Source: Burkholderia cenocepacia | GTDB lineage: Bacteria; Pseudomonadota; Gammaproteobacteria; Burkholderiales; Burkholderiaceae | Length of the DNA: 64,000 nucleotides | Direction: 5' to 3' | Assembly: GCF_014211915.1 (NCBI RefSeq) | Contig: NZ_CP060039.1 | Location: forward strand, 2,232,001-2,296,000 | Shown here: positions 41,563 to 50,773 of the stretch, piece after piece | Position numbering within the stretch: position 1 is the stretch's first letter | How the letters are laid out: each line of letters opens with the position of its first letter | Program-made: the position numbers and the translations under genes | Notes under the pieces: generated by a model | The model's database searches: none | The model's input: only the letters and a program-made list of their open reading frames with translations | What the model was told of the DNA's origin: nothing

Positions 41563-42654
41563 ATGGACATGTCCGAACTGAAGCACCTGCGCCGGGCCGG
41601 GGCCTCGATCCCGATGTCGGCGGCCGTCGCAGACGCGACGCGCCGGCTGATCCGCGCGCGTACGCAGGACCAGCAGTACACGTACGATCGTGCGACGATC
41701 GACTCGACCGGCGTATTTCTCAACGGCCAGCTCGAGCGCCTCGACCAGACGCTCAACGAGCCGCTCGTCGAGTACACCTGGTCGCGCGACATCTACATCC
41801 GCAGCGACGTGTCGGCGGCCGACGAAGTCGCGTCGTTCACGAACTCGGCGTTCGGGATGAGCGGCGGTATCAACCCGAACGGTCTGAACTGGATCTCGAA
41901 CGAGGGCAACGCGCTGGCGGGCCCGTCGGTCGATATCGGCAAGACCGCACAGCCGATGCTGCTCTGGGGTGCCGAAGTCAAGTACACGGTGCCCGAACTG
42001 ATCAAGTCGCAAGCGCTCGGCATGCCCATCGACTCGCAGAAGGTCGAGGCGATGAACATGAAGCGCAACATGGACCTCGACCAGATCGTCTATTACGGCG
42101 ATCCGCAGATGAGCTTCACCGGCTTGGTGAACTCGACCGGCGCCGTCGGGAGCGTTTCGAACGTCGCGAACGGCGCGGCCGGCACGCCGCAGTGGGAAAC
42201 GAAGACGCCGAAGGAGATTCTCAAGGACGTTAACGAGATCCTGACTTCGGCGTGGCAAGCGTCGGGCTGGAAGGTGAAGCCGAACCGCCTCATGCTGCCG
42301 CCCGCGAAACTGGGCTGGGTTGCATCGCAGATCGTGAGCGACGCCGGCAACAAGTCGATCCTGACGTACCTGCTCGAGAACAACATCTGCACGCAGCAGG
42401 GCACGCCGCTGGAAATCCTCGAGCTGAAGTGGCTGATCGGCGCGGGCGCCGGCGGCACGCAGGGTCAGCTCGGCACCGTGGACCGGATGGTCGCGTACAA
42501 CAGCGACAAGAAGTACGTCCAGTTCCCGATGACGGACCTGCAGCGCACGCCGCTCGAGTACCGCTCGCTGTTCCAGATCACGACCTACTGGTCGCGTATC
42601 GGTCGCGTCGAATGGCGCTACGGCACGACGGCCGCTTACCGGGACGGGATCTGA
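41563..42654 (+). CDS. Major capsid protein (DUF2184)
   Basis: A 363-aa DUF2184-type coat protein, HK97-like fold by family. Conserved segments: IPMSAAVADATRRLIRAR, DIGKTAQPMLLWGAEVKYTV, DLDQIVYYGDP and the C-terminal YRSLFQITTYWSRIGRVEWR. The ATG at 41563 has TGGAG at a normal distance. Placement after decoration and protease/scaffold genes is typical. Confidence 0.92.
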   Translation: MDMSELKHLRRAGASIPMSAAVADATRRLIRARTQDQQYTYDRATIDSTGVFLNGQLERLDQTLNEPLVEYTWSRDIYIRSDVSAADEVASFTNSAFGMSGGINPNGLNWISNEGNALAGPSVDIGKTAQPMLLWGAEVKYTVPELIKSQALGMPIDSQKVEAMNMKRNMDLDQIVYYGDPQMSFTGLVNSTGAVGSVSNVANGAAGTPQWETKTPKEILKDVNEILTSAWQASGWKVKPNRLMLPPAKLGWVASQIVSDAGNKSILTYLLENNICTQQGTPLEILELKWLIGAGAGGTQGQLGTVDRMVAYNSDKKYVQFPMTDLQRTPLEYRSLFQITTYWSRIGRVEWRYGTTAAYRDGI

Positions 42655-42655
42655 C

Positions 42656-43123
42656 ATGGCGAAGATCAATGTTCTGACGGCGTTCACGATCCGGTTGCTC
42701 CACGAGGGCGAGGAGGTCGTCCGCCGAGTCGAAGCCGGTGTGCAGGAGGTCGAGGACTTCATCGCCGAGCACTGGTACGCGAAGGCGCACACGGGCCCGC
42801 TGCCGGAGAAATCCGGCGATGTAGGTGACCCGCAAGGCGGCGCGACCGATCAGGCTGCAGCGCTCGCCGCGGCGAAGTCCGATCTCCAGGCCGAGTCGGA
42901 CCGCCTCGAAAAGCTTCGTGTCGAGCTCGAGGCGTTCAGCAAAGGTCTGGACGAACGCGCGGCGGCGCTCGATGCGCATGAGGCGGCAGTCGCGGCCGGT
43001 GTGCAGGATCTCGCCGCGCGAGTGGCCGCCTTCGAGGCAGCCCAGAAGGACGCCGCGGCGGCCGCGAAGGACGGCGCAGCCGACGGCGCGACGCAGAAGT
43101 CCGGCGGCGGGAAGAAGGCATAA
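42656..43123 (+). CDS. STY1053-type phage protein with coiled coil
   Basis: A 155-aa protein: conserved N-terminus (FTIRLLHEGEEVVRRVEAGV, EVEDFIAEHWYAKAHT) and an Ala-rich coiled coil to the C-terminal Lys tail. This family follows DUF2184 capsid genes in related myophages. Role in head completion not established. Confidence 0.7.
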   Translation: MAKINVLTAFTIRLLHEGEEVVRRVEAGVQEVEDFIAEHWYAKAHTGPLPEKSGDVGDPQGGATDQAAALAAAKSDLQAESDRLEKLRVELEAFSKGLDERAAALDAHEAAVAAGVQDLAARVAAFEAAQKDAAAAAKDGAADGATQKSGGGKKA

Positions 43124-43186
43124 TGGCCTCCCGGCGCCGCGCCGTGAAGGCGCGCGCCGGGCATCCGCATTTTGGCAAGGTGACAC

Positions 43187-43570
43187 GTGGATATCGCCCA
43201 GTTCCGACAGTCGTTCCCCGAGTTCAACGATACGACGACGTACCCCGACTCGCTCGTCCAGTTTTGGATGACCGTCGCGGTGTCGCTCGTCAATGCTGAC
43301 CGGTGGCGTGAGCTGACGGATCTGGGTGTCGCGCTGGTCACCGCGCACCACCTCGCGCTCGCGTTGAAGGACCAGAAGACGGCCGCAGTCGGCGGCGTGC
43401 CCGGGCAGGTCACCGGGCCGCAGTCGTCGAAGGCCGTCGACAAGGTGAGCGCGAGCTACGACACCGCGGCTGTCGCCATCAAGGACGGCGGCTTCTGGAA
43501 CGCCACGATGTACGGCGTTCGCTATCTCAGCCTCGCGCAAATGATGGGCTCGGGCGGCATCCAGCTGTAA
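43187..43570 (+). CDS. Head-tail connector (DUF4054)
   Basis: A 127-aa DUF4054 protein (FRQSFPEFNDTTTYPDSLVQ, VTAHHLALALKDQ, MYGVRYLSLAQMMG), an adaptor-like head-tail connector by position. Starts at GTG 43187 with AAGGTG upstream. Confidence 0.82.
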   Translation: MDIAQFRQSFPEFNDTTTYPDSLVQFWMTVAVSLVNADRWRELTDLGVALVTAHHLALALKDQKTAAVGGVPGQVTGPQSSKAVDKVSASYDTAAVAIKDGGFWNATMYGVRYLSLAQMMGSGGIQL

Positions 43571-43598
43571 TGCTACCGCCGCCCATCGGGAGAATCCC

Positions 43599-44078
43599 AT
43601 GGGCAGCATGAAAATCGACCGCCTCGACCAGGTGCTGAAGTCGATCAGCGGGCTGGTGCAAAAGGAAGTGCTGGTCGGCGTGCCCGATAGCACTGCCGGC
43701 CGGAAGGACGAGGGCGAACCGCTCAGCAACGCAGAGATCGGCTACATCATGGAAAACGGCTCGCCGGCCAACAACATACCGGCGCGCCCGCACCTGGTGC
43801 CCGGCGTGCAGGATGCGCGGCCGAATTTCGAGCCGCAGCTCCAGAAGGGCGTCGAAGCGGCGCTCGACGGCGATCTCGAACAGGTCGAGCGCAGGCTGAA
43901 GCTGGCCGGTCTCGCCGGGCAAAACGGCGTGCGCGCGAAGATCAACAGCAACATCGCTCCCGAATTGGCCGAATCGACGCTGGCCGCGCGCCGGCGCCGC
44001 GGCGTCACGCGTGAGAACACGCTGGTCGACACCGGCCAGTACCGCAACGCGATCACGTACGTGGTTCGCAAGAAGTAG
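43599..44078 (+). CDS. Neck/tail-completion protein (gp10-like)
   Basis: A 159-aa protein with the pattern of HK97 gp10-like or Mu G-like completion proteins: EVLVGVPDSTAGRKDE, EIGYIMENGSPANNIPARPH and TLVDTGQYRNAITYVVR. Binds the head-tail joint after packaging. The start could be 43599 or the Met at 43608. Confidence 0.75.
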   Translation: MGSMKIDRLDQVLKSISGLVQKEVLVGVPDSTAGRKDEGEPLSNAEIGYIMENGSPANNIPARPHLVPGVQDARPNFEPQLQKGVEAALDGDLEQVERRLKLAGLAGQNGVRAKINSNIAPELAESTLAARRRRGVTRENTLVDTGQYRNAITYVVRKK

Positions 44079-44097
44079 TTTCCAGTTTCCCAGCTCC

Positions 44098-44123
44098 AAG
44101 GGCCGCCACGCGCGGCCCTTTTT
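44098..44123 (+). terminator. Hairpin between neck genes
   Basis: AAGGGCCGC/GCGGCCCTT with 5-nt loop CACGC and trailing T's, just after the neck protein gene. Confidence 0.6.
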
Positions 44124-44139
44124 CGTTGGTGCGCTCGAT

Positions 44140-44511
44140 ATGGCCTTCCTCGACGTAACCGAGGTCCTGCTCGATCCGGATTTCATGGACACGGGCCTGA
44201 TCTGCAATCGCATGACGCAAACGGTCGACGGCCACGGCCGCGCGCAGAACACCGCTGCGTCGACGTCGTTCGCCGCCGTCGTGACGAGCGACAAGGGCGA
44301 CATCCTGCACCGCAACGCGGACGGCAGCCGAATCATCGGCTCGATCACGCTGCACACGATGTTCCGGCTGATAGACGGCAGCGTCGGCCACGACGCCGAC
44401 GAGGTCGTATGGGCGGGCCGCACCTACACGGTCGTGAACGTGAACGACTACTCGCACTTCGGCCGCGGCTTCGTTTGCGCGACGTGCGACCTGAAGCCTC
44501 TCTCAGGATGA
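44140..44511 (+). CDS. Phage neck/head-completion protein
   Basis: A 123-aa protein (FLDVTEVLLDPDFMDTGLIC, closing YSHFGRGFVCATCDLKPLSG). Its place between two neck proteins and its beta-rich sequence suggest a head-tail joining stopper. Not matched to a named family with certainty. Confidence 0.65.
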   Translation: MAFLDVTEVLLDPDFMDTGLICNRMTQTVDGHGRAQNTAASTSFAAVVTSDKGDILHRNADGSRIIGSITLHTMFRLIDGSVGHDADEVVWAGRTYTVVNVNDYSHFGRGFVCATCDLKPLSG

Positions 44512-44515
44512 CCCC

Positions 44516-45106
44516 ATGAACGACAGCTCGACCGGCGGTTATCTGGCGCCAGCCGTCGATGCGCCGCCGGCCGAGGACGATGCCCTTGACGATCTGGTCC
44601 ACGACCTGATCGCGGGCATCACGGCTCTGCCGCCTGACCTCGTGCGGCCGCGCTGGCAGCAGACCGTGCCGAAGCAGCCGGAGCCCTCCGTCGACTGGTG
44701 TGCGTTCGGCGTGCAGGAACAAGAGCCGGACGCAGGGCCGGCGATCCAGCACGACGGCACTGGAGATGGGCACGACACCTACATCCGGCACCAGGACATC
44801 GACGTCATGTGCACGTTCTACGGCCCGCGCGCGAAGGGATACGCGCAGCGGCTCGCTGACGGGCTCGCGATCCCGCAGAACCGCGAGCAACTCCAACTGC
44901 AGGACATGGCGTTCGTCGGCGTCGGCCTGATTCGAGCGGCGCCCGACCTGGTCAACCAGCAATGGGTGCGGCGCTACGACATGACCGTGACACTGCGCCG
45001 AAAGATCACCCGGACCTACGCGGTCCTCAACCTCAAATCGGCCACCGTGGCGACGACGACCGACTCGTCGACGCCAGTGGCCGGCGTTTCAAACATCCAC
45101 TCGTAG
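44516..45106 (+). CDS. Tail terminator-like protein
   Basis: A 196-aa protein directly before the sheath gene, where the tail terminator (neck) is encoded in this myophage type. Features: DLVRPRWQQTVPKQPEPSVD, QDIDVMCTFYGPRAKGYAQR, MTVTLRRKITRTYAVLNL. Similar to LIC_12616/gp12-like terminators by pattern. Confidence 0.7.
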   Translation: MNDSSTGGYLAPAVDAPPAEDDALDDLVHDLIAGITALPPDLVRPRWQQTVPKQPEPSVDWCAFGVQEQEPDAGPAIQHDGTGDGHDTYIRHQDIDVMCTFYGPRAKGYAQRLADGLAIPQNREQLQLQDMAFVGVGLIRAAPDLVNQQWVRRYDMTVTLRRKITRTYAVLNLKSATVATTTDSSTPVAGVSNIHS

Positions 45107-45115
45107 GGGACCAGC

Positions 45116-46591
45116 ATGTCCAACGGATTGCCGGTATCGCGTCTGATCAACGTGACGATCAACCTCGCCGCGCTGGCGGCGCAGGGCGCGAACATGAACA
45201 CCGGGCTGATTCTCGGCCCGTCAGCCATCATTGACACCAACGAACGCGCGCGCTCGTACGGCGGCATCGACGAGGTGACGTCCGACTTCGGCACGAACAC
45301 GCCGGAGTACTTCGCGGCCGCGCTGTATTTCAACCAGGTGCCGCAGCCGCAGCAGTTGATGATCGGCCGGTGGGCGAAGACTGCGACGTCTGGGTCGCTG
45401 CGTGGCGGAGTGCTGTCGACGGCGCAGCAGGACATGACCGCCTGGAAGGCGATCACGACGGGTGCCTTCAACATCACGATCGACGGCAACGCGAAGACAG
45501 TCACCGCGCTCGACTTCTCCGCGCAGACGAACCTGAACGGCGTTGCGACGGTGATCAACGCGAAGCTGACCGGCGCGACGATCGCGTGGAACGGCTCGCA
45601 GTTCGTGGTGACGTCGAGCACGTCCGGTACCAGTTCGACCGTCGGGTATGCGACCGTACCGGGCAGTGGCACGGACGTCTCGTCGATGCTCGGCCTCACC
45701 AGCAGCTTAGCCGGCACGCCGGCCGCCGGCATCGCTCCCGAGCAGCCGGTGGACGCCGCCGCGGTGTTTCTCGACCGCTTCGCGAACCAGTTCCTCGGTC
45801 TCGATTTCGCTGACGCGTCGATCACGGATGCACAGCATATTGCTGTCGCATCGCTCATTGAAGCCGATCAGCGCCATATCTACGGCATCACGACGCAGAA
45901 CCCGCAGGTGCTCGACTCGACGGTGTCGACCGACATCGCGAGCAAGCTGAAGGCACTGAATCTGAAGTACTCCATCGTGCAGTACTCCAGCGCGACGCCG
46001 TATGCGGTGTCGTCTCTGCTCGGCAGGCTGCTGACGGTGAACTTCAACGGCAACAACACGACGATCACGCTCATGTTCAAGCAGGAGCCGAGCGTCGCCG
46101 CGGAACAGCTGACCAGCACCCAAGCGAACACGGTGCAAGCGAAGAACTGCAACGTCTTCGTCAACTACAGCAACAACACGTCGATCATCCAGTACGGCGT
46201 GACGCCGAGCGGCCTGTTCGCCGACTCCGTCTACAACGCGATCTGGTTCCGCAACCGGATCGAGACGGACGTCTACAACCTGCTGTACCAGAGCCCGACG
46301 AAGATCCCGCAGACGGACGGTGGCAACGCCACGATCGCGGCCACGATCTCCGCGGCCTGCGAGGCGGCGGTGAACAACGGCTACCTCGCGGCGGGCGTCT
46401 GGAATTCGGCCGGCTTCGGCGCGCTGAATCAGGGCGACACGCTGGCCCAGGGCTACTACGTCTATGCACCGCCGATCGCGACGCAGTCGCAGGCCGACCG
46501 GGAGGCACGCAAGTCGGTCACGTTCCAGGTCGCAGCGAAGGAAGCCGGCGCGATCCACAGTGTCGACATCCTCGTCAACGTCAACCGCTAA
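45116..46591 (+). CDS. Contractile tail sheath protein (DUF3383)
   Basis: A 491-aa DUF3383 sheath protein, showing that the virion has a contractile tail. N-terminal [20 protein letters not shown], the [16 protein letters not shown] block and C-terminal [20 protein letters not shown] are typical. The middle has a Ser/Thr-rich inserted beta domain (residues 115-205). The tube gene follows after 15 bp. Confidence 0.92.
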   Translation: MSNGLPVSRLINVTINLAALAAQGANMNTGLILGPSAIIDTNERARSYGGIDEVTSDFGTNTPEYFAAALYFNQVPQPQQLMIGRWAKTATSGSLRGGVLSTAQQDMTAWKAITTGAFNITIDGNAKTVTALDFSAQTNLNGVATVINAKLTGATIAWNGSQFVVTSSTSGTSSTVGYATVPGSGTDVSSMLGLTSSLAGTPAAGIAPEQPVDAAAVFLDRFANQFLGLDFADASITDAQHIAVASLIEADQRHIYGITTQNPQVLDSTVSTDIASKLKALNLKYSIVQYSSATPYAVSSLLGRLLTVNFNGNNTTITLMFKQEPSVAAEQLTSTQANTVQAKNCNVFVNYSNNTSIIQYGVTPSGLFADSVYNAIWFRNRIETDVYNLLYQSPTKIPQTDGGNATIAATISAACEAAVNNGYLAAGVWNSAGFGALNQGDTLAQGYYVYAPPIATQSQADREARKSVTFQVAAKEAGAIHSVDILVNVNR

Positions 46592-46606
46592 CAGGGGCAT
46601 CTCAAC

Positions 46607-47047
46607 ATGACGACTTACAGCTTTCAGGACGTCGCGGCGACGATCGTCGGCCCGGGCGGCGCGTTCTCGCTCGGCTACGGCGAAGCGACTGCGGAAGAAG
46701 GCATCACGATCGCTCGCGCGGGCGACAAGAACACGATGACGATCGGCTCGGACGGCGAAGGCATGCATAGCCTGCATGCCGACAAGTCCGGGCAGGTCAC
46801 GCTGCGCTACCTAAAGACCGCGCCGATCAACGCGAAGCTGATGGCGCTCTACGACGCGCAGTCGCTCGACAGTCGCCTGTGGGGCAAGAACCTGATCGAG
46901 GTTCGGCAGACGGCGGCCGGTGACGTGCTGACCGCGCGCAGCTGCGCGTTCAAGAAGGCTCCAGACCTGAAGTACGCGAAGGACGGCGACATCGTCGAAT
47001 GGGTCTTCGACTCGATCAAGATCGATAACATCCTCGGGACGTACTGA
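46607..47047 (+). CDS. Tail tube protein (DUF3277)
   Basis: A 146-aa DUF3277 protein: YSFQDVAATIVGPGGAFSLG, GEGMHSLHADKSGQVTLRYL and WVFDSIKIDNILGTY. It forms the inner tube within the DUF3383 sheath. Two bp separate it from the chaperone gene. Confidence 0.9.
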   Translation: MTTYSFQDVAATIVGPGGAFSLGYGEATAEEGITIARAGDKNTMTIGSDGEGMHSLHADKSGQVTLRYLKTAPINAKLMALYDAQSLDSRLWGKNLIEVRQTAAGDVLTARSCAFKKAPDLKYAKDGDIVEWVFDSIKIDNILGTY

Positions 47048-47049
47048 GC

Positions 47050-47613
47050 ATGGCGACCGAAGTTCAACTCAACGACACGCGGTACGTGATCGGCAAGCTG
47101 AGCGCGATGCAGCAGTTCCACGTGTCGCGGCGCATCGCACCGATCATCCCGCCGATGATCCCGGTGCTGATGAAGTTCTATGCCGAGCTCGAGCAGGCCG
47201 ACGTGGCCCGCGAGCAGGCGCGCGCGAACGCCGCGCTCGCGGCTCTCGCGGGAGCTGCCGGTGGCACGGAAGTGTCAGGCGACGGCTCGCCGGCACCCGA
47301 GGCCGACCGCTCGCGCGAGCTGCTGTCGCTGGTCGACGCAATCGCGCCGGTGCTGCAGCCATTCGCCGACGCGCTGGCCGGCCTGAAGGACGAGGACGCC
47401 GAATACGTCTTCGGCACGTGCCTGTCGGTCGTCGAGCGGTGGCAGGGGACCGGCTGGGCGAAGGTCTGGAACGTCGCGCACAAGACGTCGATGTTCGACG
47501 ACATCGGCATCGACGTGATGCTGCCGCTGGTCGTGCGCGTGGTGGTGGCAAACCTCGGCCCTTTTATCAGCGGGCTGCTTACCAGCCAAGCGAGCAGCCC
47601 GGCGGCGACGTAG
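47050..47613 (+). CDS. Tail assembly chaperone, short form
   Basis: A 187-aa protein in the lambda G / P2 E slot between tube and tape measure. Starts TEVQLNDTRYVIGKLSAMQQ, with an Ala/Gly linker near residue 75. Most ribosomes stop at 47611-47613; a fraction should shift -1 at CCCTTTT (47559-47565) to make the longer form. Confidence 0.82.
   Translation: MATEVQLNDTRYVIGKLSAMQQFHVSRRIAPIIPPMIPVLMKFYAELEQADVAREQARANAALAALAGAAGGTEVSGDGSPAPEADRSRELLSLVDAIAPVLQPFADALAGLKDEDAEYVFGTCLSVVERWQGTGWAKVWNVAHKTSMFDDIGIDVMLPLVVRVVVANLGPFISGLLTSQASSPAAT
47559..47601 (+). promoter_or_regulatory. Programmed -1 ribosomal frameshift signal
   Basis: Slippery heptamer C_CCT_TTT (47559-47565) in the correct frame, 5-nt spacer, then a perfect 9-bp stem CGGGCTGCT/AGCAGCCCG (47571-47579, 47593-47601) with 13-nt loop. 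The -1 frame is open and continues into the downstream frame ending at 47804. Confidence 0.82.
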
Positions 47614-47804
47614 GCTGGATCCGCACGCTGCCCGGCGGTGAGGATTGGCTGCTCGCGCCCGTACATGCGCAGATGTGTCGGTACGAGTCGCTGCTCGACG
47701 GGACGCTCGGCTTGGCCGACGTCGCGCTCATGAACGATTCACTCGCCGTCCGGGCGGACAACGAAGCGGCGTACCGCCGCAAGATGGAAAGAGAAAATGG
47801 CTGA
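47565..47804 (+). CDS. Frameshift extension of the tail assembly chaperone (GT-like)
   Basis: In the -1 frame 79 residues follow the shift (YQRAAYQPSEQPGGDVGWIR ... RKMERENG), giving a fusion of about 251 aa with the first 172 residues of the gene at 47050. No convincing independent start lies at its head, supporting expression only by frameshifting, as for lambda G-T. Its stop overlaps the tape-measure start. Confidence 0.8.
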   Translation, partial: YQRAAYQPSEQPGGDVGWIRTLPGGEDWLLAPVHAQMCRYESLLDGTLGLADVALMNDSLAVRADNEAAYRRKMERENG

Positions 47805-49884
47805 TTCGGTCGTCATCCGCGAGTTCCTGGTCGCGCTCGGCTTCAAGGTCGACGAGAAGGGCCTGAAGAACTTCAAGGAAGGCGTCGAAGGGACGACAAA
47901 GGGCGTCAAGCAGCTGATCGCCACGGTGTCCGGCGCCGCGCTCACCGTGAGCGCCGGCGTCGCGGCATTCGCGTCGAAGCTCGAGCGCCTGTACTTCGTG
48001 TCTCAGCGGACCGGCGCGTCGGCGACCAACCTGCGCGGCTTCGAATTCGCCGCACGGAACATGGGCGTCTCGGCGGAGGCGGCGACCGGCACGATCGAGA
48101 ACCTTGCGCGCTTCCTGCGCAACAACCCGGCGGGCGAGGGCTATCTCGCGACGCTCGGCGTGCAGACGCGCAACGCAAACGGCGAGCTGCGCGACACGGT
48201 CGACATCATGTCCGACCTCGGGAAGTCGCTGGCGAACGAGCCAACGTGGCTCGCGAGCCAGTACGGCAACATTCTCGGTATCGACGAGAACCTGATGCTC
48301 GCTATGCGCAACGGGGACTTCGAGAAGCTCCTGGCGCAGTACCGCGAGATGTCGAAGTCGACCGGGCTGGACAAGGCGGCCGACGACTCGCATCGCTTCA
48401 TGACGCAGCTGCGTGGCCTCGGCACGTCGTTTGAGAACCTTGGCATTCGCGTCGAGGGCGCGATGCTGCAGAAGATCGGCCCCCAGCTCGAACGGTTCCA
48501 GCGTTGGATGGATGAGCACGGCGATGAGATCGCGAACCGGGTCACGGACATCGCCAACGCGGTCGTGAAGGCGGCCGCGGCGATGGGGCCGCCGCTGGCA
48601 TGGCTTGCGGACAAGTTCGTCGAGCTCGACCACGGTACGAACGGCTGGTCGACGAAAATCCTGCTGCTAGGTGTAGCACTGAATGCCCTCGGCGTGTTTC
48701 GGATCGCTGGCGGCATCTGGAAGATGGTCGCGGCACTGCGCGCGGCCGGCACGGCCACGACTGCCGCATCCGCAGCCGGTGGCGGATTGCTTTCCGTGCT
48801 TGGCAGCCTCGCGACGGCAGTGGCGGCCGTCGGAGCTGCGTTTGCAGGCTGGAAGATCGGCGACGCGGTGCGCGACAAGGTCGACGGCTTGATCACGCAA
48901 TTGTCTGGCGGGAAGTACCGCTCGCTCTGGGACGTGCTGACCGGTAAGGATCGGCGTGGTTTGGAAGCGACCGGCGGCTACACGCAGGAGGAAATCGACA
49001 GCGTGAAGGACGGGGGCGGCGCGAAGCTGACACCGCCACGCGCTGAACAGCAGTCGACTCCCGCGCAGCCTGGCGAAAAACGTTCGGTACCGGCGTCGCA
49101 AACCACCGGTCCGCAGAATCCTACGACGCGGCCTACTTCGGCACCGGCGTCATGGACAGAGCGTGTTGCAGCTCCTGGCGACGGCGGTCTCGTTGGCCGT
49201 CTCGGTCAACTGGCCGACACAGCGTTCGGCAAGCTGATCGCGCGCGGAGAGGGAGACTACAACAGCGTGAACCGCGGCGCGCGCGGCGGTTACCGTGCCG
49301 GCACCGAGAACCTCGAGGGCATGACACTTGCGCAGGTCATGGCTGCGCAGCGCGCGGGACAGTTCAACGCGGCGGGCCGCTACCAGATCATCGGCAGCAC
49401 ATTGGCCGAGGCTGCGCGCGGGTTGAAGCTGAACGGGTCCGAGATGTTCGACCGGAAGCTGCAGGACCGGATCTTCGAGCAGTACCTCGTGCGCAACAAG
49501 CGTCGTGCGATCGCCGACTACGTCGAAGGGCGTAGCGACGACCTGCGCGGCGCTCTGCGCGCGGCGTCGCGCGAGTGGGCGAGCGTCGCAGACCCGGATA
49601 CCGGACGCAGCTACTACGCGGGCAAGGGCAACAACCGTGCGAGCATCACGGCCGCTGAGATGGCGGCCGCGCTGCGAAATACTCGCGCGACTTACCAGCC
49701 GCCGGCGGCGCTGGTCGCACAACCGGCAGCGCGCGGTGGCGAGGCGAAGGTCGAACTGCACCAGTCCACGCAGATCCATGTGACTGGCGCTAGCGATCCT
49801 TCGGCGGCCGGCCGCGCGGTCGAGCGCGAGCAGCGGGCGGTGAATGCCGACATGGTCCGCAACCTGCAGGGGGTGATTGCATGA
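47797..49884 (+). CDS. Tape measure protein with muramidase-like domain
   Basis: A 695-aa protein setting tail length. N-terminal half helical (KFKVDEKGLKNFKEGVEG), hydrophobic middle around residues 285-360 (LLLGVALNALGVFRIAG, GLLSVLGSLATAVAAVGAAF), a Pro/Thr linker, then a lysozyme-like domain (IARGEGDYNSVNRGARGGYR, AGRYQIIGSTLAEAARGL), with Glu of GEGDY the likely catalytic residue for local peptidoglycan cleavage during DNA entry. Confidence 0.9.
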   Translation: MADSVVIREFLVALGFKVDEKGLKNFKEGVEGTTKGVKQLIATVSGAALTVSAGVAAFASKLERLYFVSQRTGASATNLRGFEFAARNMGVSAEAATGTIENLARFLRNNPAGEGYLATLGVQTRNANGELRDTVDIMSDLGKSLANEPTWLASQYGNILGIDENLMLAMRNGDFEKLLAQYREMSKSTGLDKAADDSHRFMTQLRGLGTSFENLGIRVEGAMLQKIGPQLERFQRWMDEHGDEIANRVTDIANAVVKAAAAMGPPLAWLADKFVELDHGTNGWSTKILLLGVALNALGVFRIAGGIWKMVAALRAAGTATTAASAAGGGLLSVLGSLATAVAAVGAAFAGWKIGDAVRDKVDGLITQLSGGKYRSLWDVLTGKDRRGLEATGGYTQEEIDSVKDGGGAKLTPPRAEQQSTPAQPGEKRSVPASQTTGPQNPTTRPTSAPASWTERVAAPGDGGLVGRLGQLADTAFGKLIARGEGDYNSVNRGARGGYRAGTENLEGMTLAQVMAAQRAGQFNAAGRYQIIGSTLAEAARGLKLNGSEMFDRKLQDRIFEQYLVRNKRRAIADYVEGRSDDLRGALRAASREWASVADPDTGRSYYAGKGNNRASITAAEMAAALRNTRATYQPPAALVAQPAARGGEAKVELHQSTQIHVTGASDPSAAGRAVEREQRAVNADMVRNLQGVIA

Positions 49885-50456
49885 TCCTCGACATGATCAT
49901 GATCTCGCCGAAGAAGATCGGCAGCATCACGGTGCAGGTCGCGATCGAAGAGGTGTACAACGACGAGCTCACAATTACCGAGCATCCGGTTGAGCAAGGG
50001 GCGCAGATCACCGATCACGCTTTCAAGCGTCAGCCGGATCTCTCGATGCGGTGCGGCTGGAGCAACGCCGACTATGAAGCACTGCTCGGAGCGGCAGAGG
50101 CGACGTTCGACGGCGGCGGCCTCCCGTCGGCGCAGTACGTCAACGCGATCTACTCGCAGTTGCTGGCGCTGCAGCAGGCGCGCTCGCCGGTCGACGTCAC
50201 GACCAGCCGCCGGACCTACCAGAGCATGCTTCTGCAGGGGCTGCGGCTCACGGTTGATGAGAAGACGTCGAGCGCGCTGATCCTGACGGCGACGCTCAAG
50301 CAGATCCGCATCGTGTCGACGCAGGTGACGAAGCTGCCGCCGCGCGAGAACCAAGCCGATCCCGCGTCGACGGCCGAGACGGGCAACGGGGGCACGAAGG
50401 CCGCCATGCCGGCGACGCCAGCGCCGGGCGGCGCGGTACCGCCGGGGAGTATGTGA
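49881..50456 (+). CDS. Baseplate protein, Dit-like
   Basis: A 191-aa protein starting MILDMIMISPKKIGSITVQV, with VEQGAQITDHAFKRQPDL, a pattern of the N-terminal Dit-like domain in DUF3383-type myophage tails. The C-terminal 40 residues are Pro/Ala-rich. ATGA overlap with tape measure, TGATG with the next gene. Confidence 0.75.
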   Translation: MILDMIMISPKKIGSITVQVAIEEVYNDELTITEHPVEQGAQITDHAFKRQPDLSMRCGWSNADYEALLGAAEATFDGGGLPSAQYVNAIYSQLLALQQARSPVDVTTSRRTYQSMLLQGLRLTVDEKTSSALILTATLKQIRIVSTQVTKLPPRENQADPASTAETGNGGTKAAMPATPAPGGAVPPGSM

Positions 50457-50773
50457 TGCCGAGCTTCTTCGAGATTCCCTTTTCCCCGCGCCCGGAGCGC
50501 TTCACCGTGACGTTGAGCGGGACCGACTTCCGCCTGACCGTCCAGTACCGCAAGGCCGGCGGCGCGGGGTGGGTGCTCGACGTCGCGGACGCGCAGGACA
50601 ACCCGCTGGTGTCCGGCCTGCCGTTGGTGACTGGCATTGACCTGCTCGGCCAGTACAAGCACCTGGGGTTCCAAGGGCGGCTGTGGGTGCAGGGCGCCGC
50701 TGATCCAGACGACGTTCCGACGTACGAGGATCTCGGTATCGGATCGCATGTTTTCTGGGTGACGGATCAATGA
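50456..50773 (+). CDS. Baseplate plug-like protein
   Basis: A 105-aa protein (MPSFFEIPFSPRPERFTVTL, GWVLDVADAQDNPLVSGLP, LLGQYKHLGF) resembling the phage baseplate plug family. The ATG lies at TGATG junction with the previous stop, and its own stop overlaps the hub gene. Confidence 0.75.
   Translation: MPSFFEIPFSPRPERFTVTLSGTDFRLTVQYRKAGGAGWVLDVADAQDNPLVSGLPLVTGIDLLGQYKHLGFQGRLWVQGAADPDDVPTYEDLGIGSHVFWVTDQ

Noticed and set aside
40150..42792. An 880-codon minus-strand frame opposite scaffold and capsid genes
   Set aside because: Shadow frame; the + strand DUF2213, cement and DUF2184 genes are secure.
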